Program-made: the position numbers and the translations under genes | Shown here: piece after piece, positions 1 to 7,448 of the stretch | How the letters are laid out: each line of letters opens with the position of its first letter | How positions within the stretch are numbered: the first letter of the stretch is position 1 | Notes under the pieces: generated by a model | Databases searched by the model: none | Told to the model about the DNA's origin: nothing | What the model saw: only the letters and a program-made list of their open reading frames with translations | Assembly: GCF_008801835.1 (NCBI RefSeq) | Contig: NZ_VZOW01000011.1 | Span: 1 to 64,000 of the forward strand | DNA from: Cupriavidus pauculus | GTDB taxonomy: Bacteria; Pseudomonadota; Gammaproteobacteria; Burkholderiales; Burkholderiaceae | DNA length: 64,000 nucleotides | Direction of reading: 5' to 3'

Positions 1-153
1 GTGCGCCTGCCATGCGCGAAGGGGGAACGTTTCCTGCCCGCTGATCGCGTCACTACAGGGTGGAGCAAGCTTGGCAGGTTCGGCTATGCCTTAGCGTGCT
101 TTATTTTCCGTTTTCTGAGACGACCCCTATTTGAGGGCATGGGCCGAAATGCG

Positions 154-169
154 GTTCATTGTATGAAAC
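154..169. promoter_or_regulatory. possible IclR-type operator before the first operon
   Basis: An imperfect inverted repeat, GTTCAT then three bases then ATGAAAC, lies about 70 bases before the first receptor gene. Similar GTTCAT/ATGAAAC elements precede other catabolic genes here (15150, 34372, 35386, 35786). IclR-family operators are often short palindromes of this kind. No IclR gene is adjacent within the window, so the assignment is inference. The rest of bases 1-237 shows no convincing gene. Confidence 0.3.
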
Positions 170-237
170 GTGATTGTATGGAGTGAAACGGTGAAACACA
201 ATCCAACTCACAACGAAAACGAATTTCGGAGACAGAC

Positions 238-1218
238 ATGAAGGCCATTCTCAAGCACTGCGCGCGGATGTTTGCCGCAGCCGTGGTGCTCGCGTCCCCC
301 ACCACGCACGCCGCGCCACAGTATCCCGCCAAGCCGATCCGCGTGATCGTGCCGTTTCCGGCCGGCGGGGGCACCGACATCATCGCTCGCGAAGTGACAA
401 ACACGGTCGCGAAATCAACGGGCTGGATTTTCGTGGTCGACAACAAGCCAGGATCCGGCGGCAACCTCGGGGTGGACGCCGCGGCCAAGGCGCCGGCCGA
501 CGGCTACACCATCGTCCTGGGGCAGACCAGCAACCTGGCCATCAATCCGTCGCTGTACGAACGGCTGCCCTATGACCCGCTCAAGGACCTCGCCCCGATC
601 AGCATGGTGGCATCGGCGCCGCTGGTTCTGGTCACCCACGTCAATTCGCCGTACCACACGCTCAAGGAGGTGATCGCGGCCGCCAAGGCGAAACCGGGCG
701 CTCTCAATTTTGCCTCGCCCGGCAACGGCACCGTGGCGCACCTCGGCGGCGAGCTGCTGCAATCAACCGCGAAGGTGAAGTTCACGCATGTCCCGTACAA
801 GGGTGCGGCACAGGCGGTCAACGATCTGATGGGCGGGCAGGTGGACCTCTATATGGCATCGGTGCCCACGCTGCTCGGCCATATCAAGAGCAACCGGATG
901 CGTCCGCTTGCCGTGACCGCGCCCAAACGCCTGCCTGACCTGCCGCAGGTGCCCACCGTGGCCGAACTTGGCTATCCGGGCTTCGATACCGCAACGTGGT
1001 TCGGCTTTCTCGCCCCTGCCGCCACGCCGAAGGACATCGTGGCGCGACTCAATGCCGAATTCAACAAGGCCCTCAAGGCGCCGGCGCTGGTCGCCAAGCT
1101 GAACGAGCAAGGCGCATCGGTGCTGAGCGGCACGCCCGAGGCGTTTGGCTCGCTGATCAAGCAGGACATCGGCCGCTGGGCGTCGGTCATCAAGACCTCC
1201 GGCGTCAAGCTCGACTGA
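238..1218 (+). CDS. Bug-family (TctC) periplasmic solute receptor
   Basis: A periplasmic binding protein of the Bug/TctC family, which captures carboxylates for tripartite tricarboxylate transport or for sensing. It has 326 residues, with a Sec signal peptide over about the first 27 (ending THAAPQ). Family signatures are visible: YPAKPIRVIVPFPAGGGTD near the mature N-terminus, the VDNKPGSGGN segment and HVPYKGAAQAVNDLMGGQV in the middle. The start is supported by a GGAGAC ribosome site seven bases upstream. It heads an operon with an RraA-like protein, a dehydrogenase, another Bug receptor and a lactonase, so its ligand is probably the organic acid that operon degrades. No TctA/TctB membrane partner is nearby. 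Family is certain; ligand unknown. Confidence 0.93.
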   Translation: MKAILKHCARMFAAAVVLASPTTHAAPQYPAKPIRVIVPFPAGGGTDIIAREVTNTVAKSTGWIFVVDNKPGSGGNLGVDAAAKAPADGYTIVLGQTSNLAINPSLYERLPYDPLKDLAPISMVASAPLVLVTHVNSPYHTLKEVIAAAKAKPGALNFASPGNGTVAHLGGELLQSTAKVKFTHVPYKGAAQAVNDLMGGQVDLYMASVPTLLGHIKSNRMRPLAVTAPKRLPDLPQVPTVAELGYPGFDTATWFGFLAPAATPKDIVARLNAEFNKALKAPALVAKLNEQGASVLSGTPEAFGSLIKQDIGRWASVIKTSGVKLD

Positions 1219-1262
1219 CGCCTTTCTCCTCCCTCTCCCTCCCAGACTGCCAGGATGCCATC

Positions 1263-1946
1263 ATGACTTTGCCAAACATCATCAAATCGTTCGAGCGCGT
1301 ACCCGCCGAGATCGTCGCGCGCGCCGCTAAATTCCAACCCGCGATTCTGTCCGACGTCGGCGGACGCCGCGGCGCGTTGCATGGCCGGATCCGCGCGCTG
1401 CGTCCGACCATGAAGGTTGCCGGCCCAGCGTTTACCGTCGAAGTGCGGCCCGGCGACAACCTCATGATCCACGCGGCATTGGCACTCGCGCAGCCCGGCG
1501 ATGTGCTCGTCGTCGACGGCAAGGGAGACCAGACCTCGGCGCTGATGGGGACCATCATGATGCACGCGGCACGTCAGCGCGGCCTCGCCGGCGTGGTGAT
1601 CGACGGCGCGGTCCGCGACAGCCTGGAACTCGACGAGATGCAGTTCCCGGTGTTTTCGGTGGGCACCAATCCGAATGGCCCGACCAAGGAAGTCGGCGGC
1701 CGCATCGGCCATCCCATCTCCGTGGGCGGCGTGACGGTGCACCCTGGCGATTACATCTGCGGCGACGCCGACGGCCTGGTGGTAGTCGAGCGCGAGAAAA
1801 TCGAGGCCTTGCTCGATGCCGCAGAAAAGAAGGAAGAAGCCGAAGCCAAGCGCATTGCCCAGATCAAGGAGGGCAACACCACCGCGCCGTGGCTGCTCGC
1901 ATCGCTGGTCACCGCTGGCGTTCTGAAACAGGGAGAAGCACTGTGA
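1263..1946 (+). CDS. RraA-fold protein, 4-hydroxy-4-methyl-2-oxoglutarate aldolase-like
   Basis: A 227-residue RraA-fold protein. Members are class II aldolases/decarboxylases acting on 4-hydroxy-2-oxo acids, RNase E inhibitors, or proteins once misnamed demethylmenaquinone methyltransferases. The family motif is present: the GVVIDGAVRDS segment supplies the Arg-Asp pair, and LVVDGKGD supplies an upstream acidic metal/substrate loop. A C-terminal charged helix (AAEKKEEAEAKR) follows. I chose ATG 1263, which begins the conserved N-terminus; the frame is open further upstream but that part is only a shadow of the receptor gene. Catabolic neighbours make an aldolase or decarboxylase role more likely than RNase regulation. 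It overlaps the next gene by four bases (GTGA), implying translational coupling. Confidence 0.88.
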   Translation: MTLPNIIKSFERVPAEIVARAAKFQPAILSDVGGRRGALHGRIRALRPTMKVAGPAFTVEVRPGDNLMIHAALALAQPGDVLVVDGKGDQTSALMGTIMMHAARQRGLAGVVIDGAVRDSLELDEMQFPVFSVGTNPNGPTKEVGGRIGHPISVGGVTVHPGDYICGDADGLVVVEREKIEALLDAAEKKEEAEAKRIAQIKEGNTTAPWLLASLVTAGVLKQGEAL

Positions 1947-2878
1947 CGAACAAGCCGGTCATCATCGTCACGGGCCCTGACCTTGCGCCGCAAGCGCTTG
2001 CACTGCTGGACGACTACGAAGTCATATTCGCGGGAAAAACGCCGCAGGCTGCCGATCTCGTGGCCCTCGCCCGCCAACACAATCCGGCCGGCATTATCGT
2101 GCGCTATGGCGCCATTGGCGCCGAAGTCATGGACGCCGCGCCGGCCTTGAAGGTGATTTCGAAGCACGGCACCGGCACCGACACGATCGACAAGGCCGCT
2201 GCGCGGGCGCGCGGCATCGAAGTGGCCGCCGCGCTCGGCGCCAATGCCGCTGCCGTGGCCGAGCAAGCTTGGGCGCTGATCCTGGCGTGCGCCAAGGCCG
2301 TCCCACATCTGGACGCGCGCATGCGCCAGGGCCATTGGGACAAGGCCACGTACAAGGCGGTCGAACTCAATGGCCGCACGCTCGGCATCGTCGGGCTTGG
2401 CGAAATCGGCCGGCGCGCGGCGGCCATCGGCGTGGCGATGGGCATGCAGGTTATCGCCTTCGACCCCTTTGCGAAGACGGCCCCGGCAGGCGTGACGCTG
2501 GTCGACCTGCCCCGCGTGTTCACGGAATCGGACGTGGTGTCGATGCACTGCCCGTTGACCGACGAAAACCGTGCCATGCTGAACCGCGAGACGCTGGCGA
2601 CGTTCAAGGACGGCGCGATTCTCGTCAACACGGCGCGCGGGGGACTCATCGACGAAGCGGCGCTGGCCGAAGCGCTGCGCAGCGGCAAACTGCTGGCCGC
2701 CGGACTGGACAGCTTTGCCGTCGAACCAATGCCGACGCCGCATGTGTTCCGCGAGATTCCCAACGTCATCCTGTCGCCACATATCGGCGGCGTCAGCGAC
2801 GCTGCGTATGTGAACATGGGCGTAGGCGCCGCGAAGAACGTGCTGGCAGTGCTGCAAGGGGTGCCCGCGCCGGCCTGA
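1943..2878 (+). CDS. D-isomer-specific 2-hydroxyacid dehydrogenase
   Basis: A 311-residue NAD(P)-dependent dehydrogenase of the D-2-hydroxyacid family (phosphoglycerate/glyoxylate/hydroxypyruvate reductase-like). The Rossmann motif GLGEIGRRAA sits in the middle. The catalytic triad is recognisable as Arg in VNTARGG, Glu in FAVEPMP and His in LSPHIGG. The GTG start at 1943 overlaps the stop of the RraA-like gene, and the conserved N-terminus begins there. It probably oxidises or reduces a 2-oxo/2-hydroxy acid linked to the RraA-like aldolase step. The precise substrate cannot be read from sequence. Confidence 0.9.
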   Translation: MTNKPVIIVTGPDLAPQALALLDDYEVIFAGKTPQAADLVALARQHNPAGIIVRYGAIGAEVMDAAPALKVISKHGTGTDTIDKAAARARGIEVAAALGANAAAVAEQAWALILACAKAVPHLDARMRQGHWDKATYKAVELNGRTLGIVGLGEIGRRAAAIGVAMGMQVIAFDPFAKTAPAGVTLVDLPRVFTESDVVSMHCPLTDENRAMLNRETLATFKDGAILVNTARGGLIDEAALAEALRSGKLLAAGLDSFAVEPMPTPHVFREIPNVILSPHIGGVSDAAYVNMGVGAAKNVLAVLQGVPAPA

Positions 2879-2980
2879 CCGCGCACGGCGGCATTGCCGG
2901 CATCGGCAACCAGAAACCTAAGAACCTGTCCGCACGATCCCGGCTGACGGCCGGATACTATGCGGCACAAGGAGACAACG

Positions 2981-3946
2981 ATGTTTCATCGAACCATTGC
3001 CTGCGCGCTGGCGGGTGCGACGCTGCTCGCCAGCCTGTCCGCCGCGGCCGCATATCCCGACAAACCGGTCCGCATCATCGTGCCGAATCCGCCCGGCGGC
3101 GCCGTCGATGTGGTGACGCGCAAGATCGCCCAGAAGCTTACCCAGCAGACCGGACAGAGCTTCGTGGTGGAGAACAAGCCGGGGGCGTCCGGCACGATCG
3201 GGACCTCCCAGGTCGTAAGCGCTGCCGCGGACGGCTACACATTGCTGGCGAACGACAACTCATACACCACCCTGCCCTATGTCTTCAGAAAACTGAGCTG
3301 GGACCATCAGACTGCTTTGGTGCCGATTGCGCCGTTCGCGTTTTCGCCGGTCGTGCTTGGCGTCAAGGCCGACTCGCGCTTCAAGGATCTGGCCTCCCTG
3401 GTCGCCTACGCGAAGGCGCATCCCGGCGAAGTGACGTTTGGCAGCGGCGGCTCCGGCAGTTCGCCCCATTTTGCGGCCGAAGCATTCCAGCAAGCCGCGG
3501 GTATCAAGCTGATGCACGTGCCGTACAAGGGCGCGGGAGAGGCCATGGTTGGACTGCTGTCCGGCAGCGTGGACCTGCTGGTGGTATCGACGCCGACTGC
3601 GCTGGCGCCGGTCCGCGGCAATCAGATGCGCCTGCTTGGCATCAGCGGCAAGACCCGTCTTGATGTGTTTCCCAACGTGCCCACCTTCGCGGAAGCTGGC
3701 GTTCCCGGATTCAATCTGTTCAACTGGTCCGGCCTGGCCGCACCCAAAGGCACGCCCGCCGATGTCATTGCGCGACTGCAGACGGAAATCCATCGGGCGC
3801 TCCAGGCGCCCGACATGAAGGGGTTCCTCGCGCAGATGGGATCGCAACCGGGTAACCTTGACAGTCCCGCGTTCGCACAGCTGATTCAGCGCGAAACTGC
3901 GCAATGGGCCTCGGTCGCGCAAAAGGCGCAGATCGAAAAGCAATAG
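2981..3946 (+). CDS. Bug-family (TctC) periplasmic solute receptor, second of operon
   Basis: A second Bug/TctC receptor (321 residues) in the same operon. It has a signal peptide ending near SAAAAYPDKP and the typical VRIIVPNPPGGAVD, VVENKPGASGTIG and HVPYKGAGEAMVGLLSG signatures. ATG 2981 was chosen because AAGGAG lies seven bases upstream and the signal peptide starts there; an in-frame ATG at 2960 lacks such a site. Two receptors in one operon suggest two related ligands, or one for transport and one for sensing. The 102 bases before it contain no gene. Confidence 0.92.
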   Translation: MFHRTIACALAGATLLASLSAAAAYPDKPVRIIVPNPPGGAVDVVTRKIAQKLTQQTGQSFVVENKPGASGTIGTSQVVSAAADGYTLLANDNSYTTLPYVFRKLSWDHQTALVPIAPFAFSPVVLGVKADSRFKDLASLVAYAKAHPGEVTFGSGGSGSSPHFAAEAFQQAAGIKLMHVPYKGAGEAMVGLLSGSVDLLVVSTPTALAPVRGNQMRLLGISGKTRLDVFPNVPTFAEAGVPGFNLFNWSGLAAPKGTPADVIARLQTEIHRALQAPDMKGFLAQMGSQPGNLDSPAFAQLIQRETAQWASVAQKAQIEKQ

Positions 3947-3958
3947 CCAGGAGCAACG

Positions 3959-4882
3959 ATGTTCCTTATCGAACCACCGGCAGTACGCGAAGCGAGCGTC
4001 TTTAGCCCGCTGCCAGCGTCATGGCGGCGCAACGACCCTACCAATGCCTGGGCGCATGCCAATCGCAGCGGCGCAACCATCCACTCTTTCCTCGAAGGAC
4101 CCGTGTGGGCCGATGGCCACCTCTGGGTGACCGACATTCCCTACGGCCGTATCTTCCGTATTTCGATGCAAGGCGAATGGGATCTGGTGGTCGAATATGA
4201 CGGCGAACCCAATGGCATGAAGCGTCTGGCCAACGGCGATTTCCTGATCACCGACTATCGCAACGGCCTGATGCGTCTGGATACGCGGTCGGGCAGCGTT
4301 ACGCCGTTTCTGGAGCGCCGAAATTCGGAGCGCTTTCGTGGCGTGAACGACCTGACCTTCGATTCGCACGGCAACCTGTATTTCACGGACCAGGGCCAAA
4401 CTGGTCTGCACGATCCGACCGGACGCGTTTATCGCCTGGCGCCCGACGGCAAACTCGATGTGCTGCTGGACAACGCGCCCAGCCCGAACGGCGTGGTGCT
4501 GTCGCCCGACGAGAAAGTGCTGTTCGTCGCCATGACGCGCGCCAACAGCGTGTGGCGCGTGCCATTGCAGCCCGATGGCTCTGTCAGCAAGGTCGGGCAG
4601 TTCTTTACTTCGTACGGCCCGAGCGGTCCCGACGGCCTTGCTATGCGCACCGATGGTCATCTGCTGGTGGCCAATCCGGGCCTCGGCTATGTCTGGGTGC
4701 TCAATCATCGCGCCGAACCGGTCGAGGTGATCCGCAGCCCCGCCGGTGCATCGCTGACCAACCTGTGCTTCGGCGGCGCGGATCGCACCACGCTATTCAT
4801 GACCGAATCGACAACCGGCACGATCCTGTGCGCCGACATGTCGGCAGGCGGCGCGCCCGTGCACGAGGGGCGGCTTGCATAA
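3959..4882 (+). CDS. SMP-30/gluconolactonase family lactonase
   Basis: A 307-residue six-bladed beta-propeller of the SMP-30/gluconolactonase/LRE family, metal-dependent lactone hydrolases. Typical segments are EGPVWADGHLWVTDIP at the N-terminus, GVNDLTFDSHGNLYFTD in the centre and SPNGVVLSPDEKVLFVA, which carry the metal-binding Glu/Asn/Asp residues of the family. An AGGAG ribosome site precedes ATG 3959, 12 bases after the receptor stop. With an amidohydrolase remnant immediately downstream, it probably opens a sugar-acid or aromatic-derived lactone in the same pathway. It ends in a TAA overlapping the former start of the next gene. Confidence 0.9.
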   Translation: MFLIEPPAVREASVFSPLPASWRRNDPTNAWAHANRSGATIHSFLEGPVWADGHLWVTDIPYGRIFRISMQGEWDLVVEYDGEPNGMKRLANGDFLITDYRNGLMRLDTRSGSVTPFLERRNSERFRGVNDLTFDSHGNLYFTDQGQTGLHDPTGRVYRLAPDGKLDVLLDNAPSPNGVVLSPDEKVLFVAMTRANSVWRVPLQPDGSVSKVGQFFTSYGPSGPDGLAMRTDGHLLVANPGLGYVWVLNHRAEPVEVIRSPAGASLTNLCFGGADRTTLFMTESTTGTILCADMSAGGAPVHEGRLA

Positions 4883-5037
4883 ACGCCGTCCCGTTCGGAA
4901 CCGCCTTGCCGGATGCATGCGATTGCCATAAGCACGTGTATTCCAGCGGCTTTCCGACGGTGCCTTGCGGGACGTTGAGACCAGCCGATGCGTCGGTGGA
5001 CGACTATCGGGGGAGTCAGCGAGCGTTGCGAACTTAG
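4879..5037 (+). pseudogene. truncated amidohydrolase (metal-dependent hydrolase) remnant
   Basis: The reading frame after the lactonase gene encodes a clear amidohydrolase-family-2 N-terminus of about 50 residues. It includes PDACDCHKHVYSSGFPTVP with the metal-binding His-x-His, and a PADASVDDYR segment, as in 2-pyrone-4,6-dicarboxylate lactonase-like proteins of about 280 residues. It stops at a TAG at 5035 and the rest of the barrel is absent. The start codon is also lost: the junction reads ATAA where an intact coupled pair would read ATGA. A single G-to-A change would turn ATG into ATA while keeping a stop for the lactonase (TGA to TAA). The neighbouring sequence then becomes AT-richer and unrelated. 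Confidence 0.7.
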
Positions 5038-5089
5038 CACTCTCTCAAGCGCGATCTAAAAGTGCGGTCATAATAGAAAACCGCCGAAA

Positions 5090-6697
5090 ATGGGATCAGA
5101 CTTGATGGCTACTCCCCGCACAGATCTTCGCACCCTGATTCTGGCCCTGGCGCTTGGCGCTTGCGTCATTACGCTAGCCAACTCCCTGTATTCATCGTAC
5201 CGCGTGATGCGGGAGACTTTGATTCAAAATGCTCTTGACGCCAACCACGCCTATAGCGCGCGCGTGGCTGCGTCGGTCAACGCATTCCTCCTGTCGGCCC
5301 AATCGCGCCTGCAATATGCGGCAGGCAAACTTTCAGATCGTTTCACCGACATCCCTGCGCTCGCTTCGGAGGCAAGGCGATTGCAGCTCGAAGACGACGC
5401 ATTCGACAGCGTGCTGATTGTTGATTCGAGTGGGCGCATCTTGGCAGGCGCACCGGATTCCCTGCGACTGGACGGCATGCAGCTATCGACTCCAAGCGCG
5501 CAGGCCGCCCTGCAAGAGCGAAAACCACTGGTCAGCCCTGCCTTTCGATCTGGCTCCGGAAATCTGATTGTGTTCATCTCGGCGCCGATCATTACACGAG
5601 CCGGTGAATTTCTTGGATATATAGGCGGAGCGATCTATGTGGAAAAGGACGGAATTTTGCATTCGCTGATCACCAAGCATTTCTATCTGACCGACGCTCA
5701 GGTCTATTTGGTGGACTCCCAGCGCACGCTCCTGTTCCACACCGTCAGTACACGTATCGGGCTGAAGGCTGGGGCAAACAAAGGCATTGACAATGCGTTC
5801 GATGGGCAAGACGGCAGTTCCCGCATGACCACCGGACGCGGTAACGATGTGTTGAGCGGCTACGCGTTTATCCCCGCCGCACGCTGGGCCGTCGTCAGTC
5901 AGCAACCGGTGACTTCAGTGCTGGCCCCGCTTCACGTATTGATGAGCAGGATACTCAAAACGGCGACGCCGATTGCGGTTGTGGGCTTCCTTGTGATTTG
6001 GGGATTGGCCATACTGATTGCACGCCCGCTACGTCGCCTCGCAGAAAGCACGACCGACACAGGACTGATTGAAAGCGCCGACAAGATAGCCCGCGTCCGT
6101 GCCTGGTATTTCGAATCGAACAACCTTAAACAGGCACTGCTACGCAGCATCAACTCAACGCAAGCCAGGGTTACGGGTTTGGAGCTAGCCTCGCAGACCG
6201 ATCCTCTGACCGGTTTGGCAAATCGGCGAGCCCTTGACGAGGCGTTGGCCGACATCCAAAAGAAAAGAATGCCCGTCGCACTTGTAGCGCTCGATATCGA
6301 TCACTTCAAGCGCGTCAACGACACATTCGGCCACGACGTCGGCGATCTGGTTTTGCAGCATTTGGCGCGATGCATTCGTGATTGCTCCCGCAGCCACGAC
6401 TTGCCATGCCGGGTGGGAGGCGAGGAATTTCTGGTCTTGCTGCCGGATACGTCCCTCTCCGCTGCAATGGAGTACGCGGAGCGACTTCGGCAAACAGTGG
6501 AAAGATCAGCAATGCCACAAGTGGGACATATCACCATTTCGATTGGCGTTACGACGTGGCCACGAGCAGATCAGCCCCTAGCCGATGCAATCAAAGATGC
6601 GGACGAGCGAATGTACGAAGCGAAGCGTGGCGGCCGAAATCGCGTCGTTGCAAGTCTGGGCGAAGGCAAACTGGAACGGCAAGAACTCCGTTTGTAG
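5090..6697 (+). CDS. membrane diguanylate cyclase with periplasmic sensor domain
   Basis: A 535-residue c-di-GMP synthase. A first membrane helix (about residues 16-36) is followed by a periplasmic dCACHE-like sensor domain (about 40-285) and a second helix (about 290-312). A linker then leads to a C-terminal GGDEF domain beginning DPLTGLANRRAL. The active site is GGEEF, and an RxxD inhibitory-site motif (RSHD) lies at the usual distance before it, so product inhibition is expected. Start is ATG 5090; an alternative is ATG 5105 (MATPRTD), and neither has a strong ribosome site. Codon use and base composition look AT-richer than the surrounding operons, and the gene begins just after the amidohydrolase remnant, consistent with later insertion. 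The sensed signal is unknown. Confidence 0.93.
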   Translation: MGSDLMATPRTDLRTLILALALGACVITLANSLYSSYRVMRETLIQNALDANHAYSARVAASVNAFLLSAQSRLQYAAGKLSDRFTDIPALASEARRLQLEDDAFDSVLIVDSSGRILAGAPDSLRLDGMQLSTPSAQAALQERKPLVSPAFRSGSGNLIVFISAPIITRAGEFLGYIGGAIYVEKDGILHSLITKHFYLTDAQVYLVDSQRTLLFHTVSTRIGLKAGANKGIDNAFDGQDGSSRMTTGRGNDVLSGYAFIPAARWAVVSQQPVTSVLAPLHVLMSRILKTATPIAVVGFLVIWGLAILIARPLRRLAESTTDTGLIESADKIARVRAWYFESNNLKQALLRSINSTQARVTGLELASQTDPLTGLANRRALDEALADIQKKRMPVALVALDIDHFKRVNDTFGHDVGDLVLQHLARCIRDCSRSHDLPCRVGGEEFLVLLPDTSLSAAMEYAERLRQTVERSAMPQVGHITISIGVTTWPRADQPLADAIKDADERMYEAKRGGRNRVVASLGEGKLERQELRL

Positions 6698-6784
6698 AGC
6701 GGGTGTGGGGCAAGAGTTGGATGCAGCCCTCATGAAATCAAAACGCCTTACCAAGAAGAATTACTATCCGAAGCGAGGTAGCCA

Positions 6785-7072
6785 GTGAAGAAGCGCTATC
6801 TGACCCTCGGCCTTGTCCAATTGCTTTTGATTTTTTTGTCCGCTTGGCTAAGGCGAGCGTCCTGGCAAGAAATTGATTTCGCAGACGCCACATGGAGCCC
6901 GAGCGCGCAGCTTTCGCTTTCCTTCTACTGTCTGGCGGGGTGGTTGATAGCGCTGGCTATAGCAATATGGTTCGCCGCTGCTGACAGGGCGAACAGAACA
7001 ATGCTCGTTCTATTTCTGGTTCTGCTTTTACCAGCCATCGAATTTTTCGCATGGTTTGCGTTGAGCTTCTGA
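6785..7072 (+). CDS. small hypothetical membrane protein
   Basis: A 95-residue protein starting with GTG, with three hydrophobic stretches (about residues 5-24, 44-66 and 73-93) and a charged region between the first two. I do not recognise the family. It follows the diguanylate cyclase by 87 bases. A tiny open frame (6732-6788, 17 codons) overlaps its start and may be a leader or nothing. Composition resembles the cyclase gene rather than the flanking operons, so the two may have arrived together. The coding status rests on frame length and hydrophobic pattern only. Confidence 0.55.
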   Translation: MKKRYLTLGLVQLLLIFLSAWLRRASWQEIDFADATWSPSAQLSLSFYCLAGWLIALAIAIWFAAADRANRTMLVLFLVLLLPAIEFFAWFALSF

Positions 7073-7448
7073 TCGGTAGCAACCGAGTGGAATTCCGGCG
7101 CAACGCCGTCGATGAGGCGCGTTCTGTCTGCGATGCGGCGTGAAACGCCGCGTCGTTTCTCCAGAGAAATCACCAATTTGGGTTGAGACGCGACGAATTT
7201 TTGGGCGAATCCCGCCTCAACTCTCGTCCATGCAGCCGCTACGCCTGGTCTGCAGCAACCTCGCCCCTTCCTGCATTCCTGCCGGCCGCCATGCTCCACC
7301 CCACCCCGGCCGCCCTGGCGCTGGCCATTCTCCCGCCTCGAAATATTCCGAGATAGTTGTTGTAAATACGAATCCTTCTTATTTACAATCTGCCGATTAC
7401 GTCTCTTGCGGCCTTCTCTTGCTCGATCGTCGTCGTCGGATCTTCTCA
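7073..7448. other. intergenic region before the TonB receptor
   Basis: No convincing gene is visible here. The frame of the receptor stays open upstream from 7140 but has no signal peptide or ribosome site there. The useful content is at 7360-7388: an AT-rich inverted repeat (arms TTGTAAAT and ATTTACAA) enclosing a Fur-box-like sequence. Confidence 0.5.
7365..7383. promoter_or_regulatory. putative Fur box
   Basis: A 19-base 9-1-9 inverted repeat with arms AATACGAAT and CTTCTTATT (seven of nine positions complementary). It sits inside a longer perfect pair TTGTAAAT/ATTTACAA at 7360-7388. It lies 65 bases before the start of a siderophore-type TonB receptor, where Fur repression under iron sufficiency is expected. 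Confidence 0.5.

Noticed and set aside
1..186. A 61-codon frame starting with the first bases.
   Set aside because: No ribosome site can be judged, the composition is mixed, and it would cover what looks like a promoter region with an IclR-type repeat.
5018..7100. Insertion sequence or transposon carrying the diguanylate cyclase.
   Set aside because: Composition differs from the neighbours, but I find no transposase, terminal inverted repeats or target duplication at the borders.
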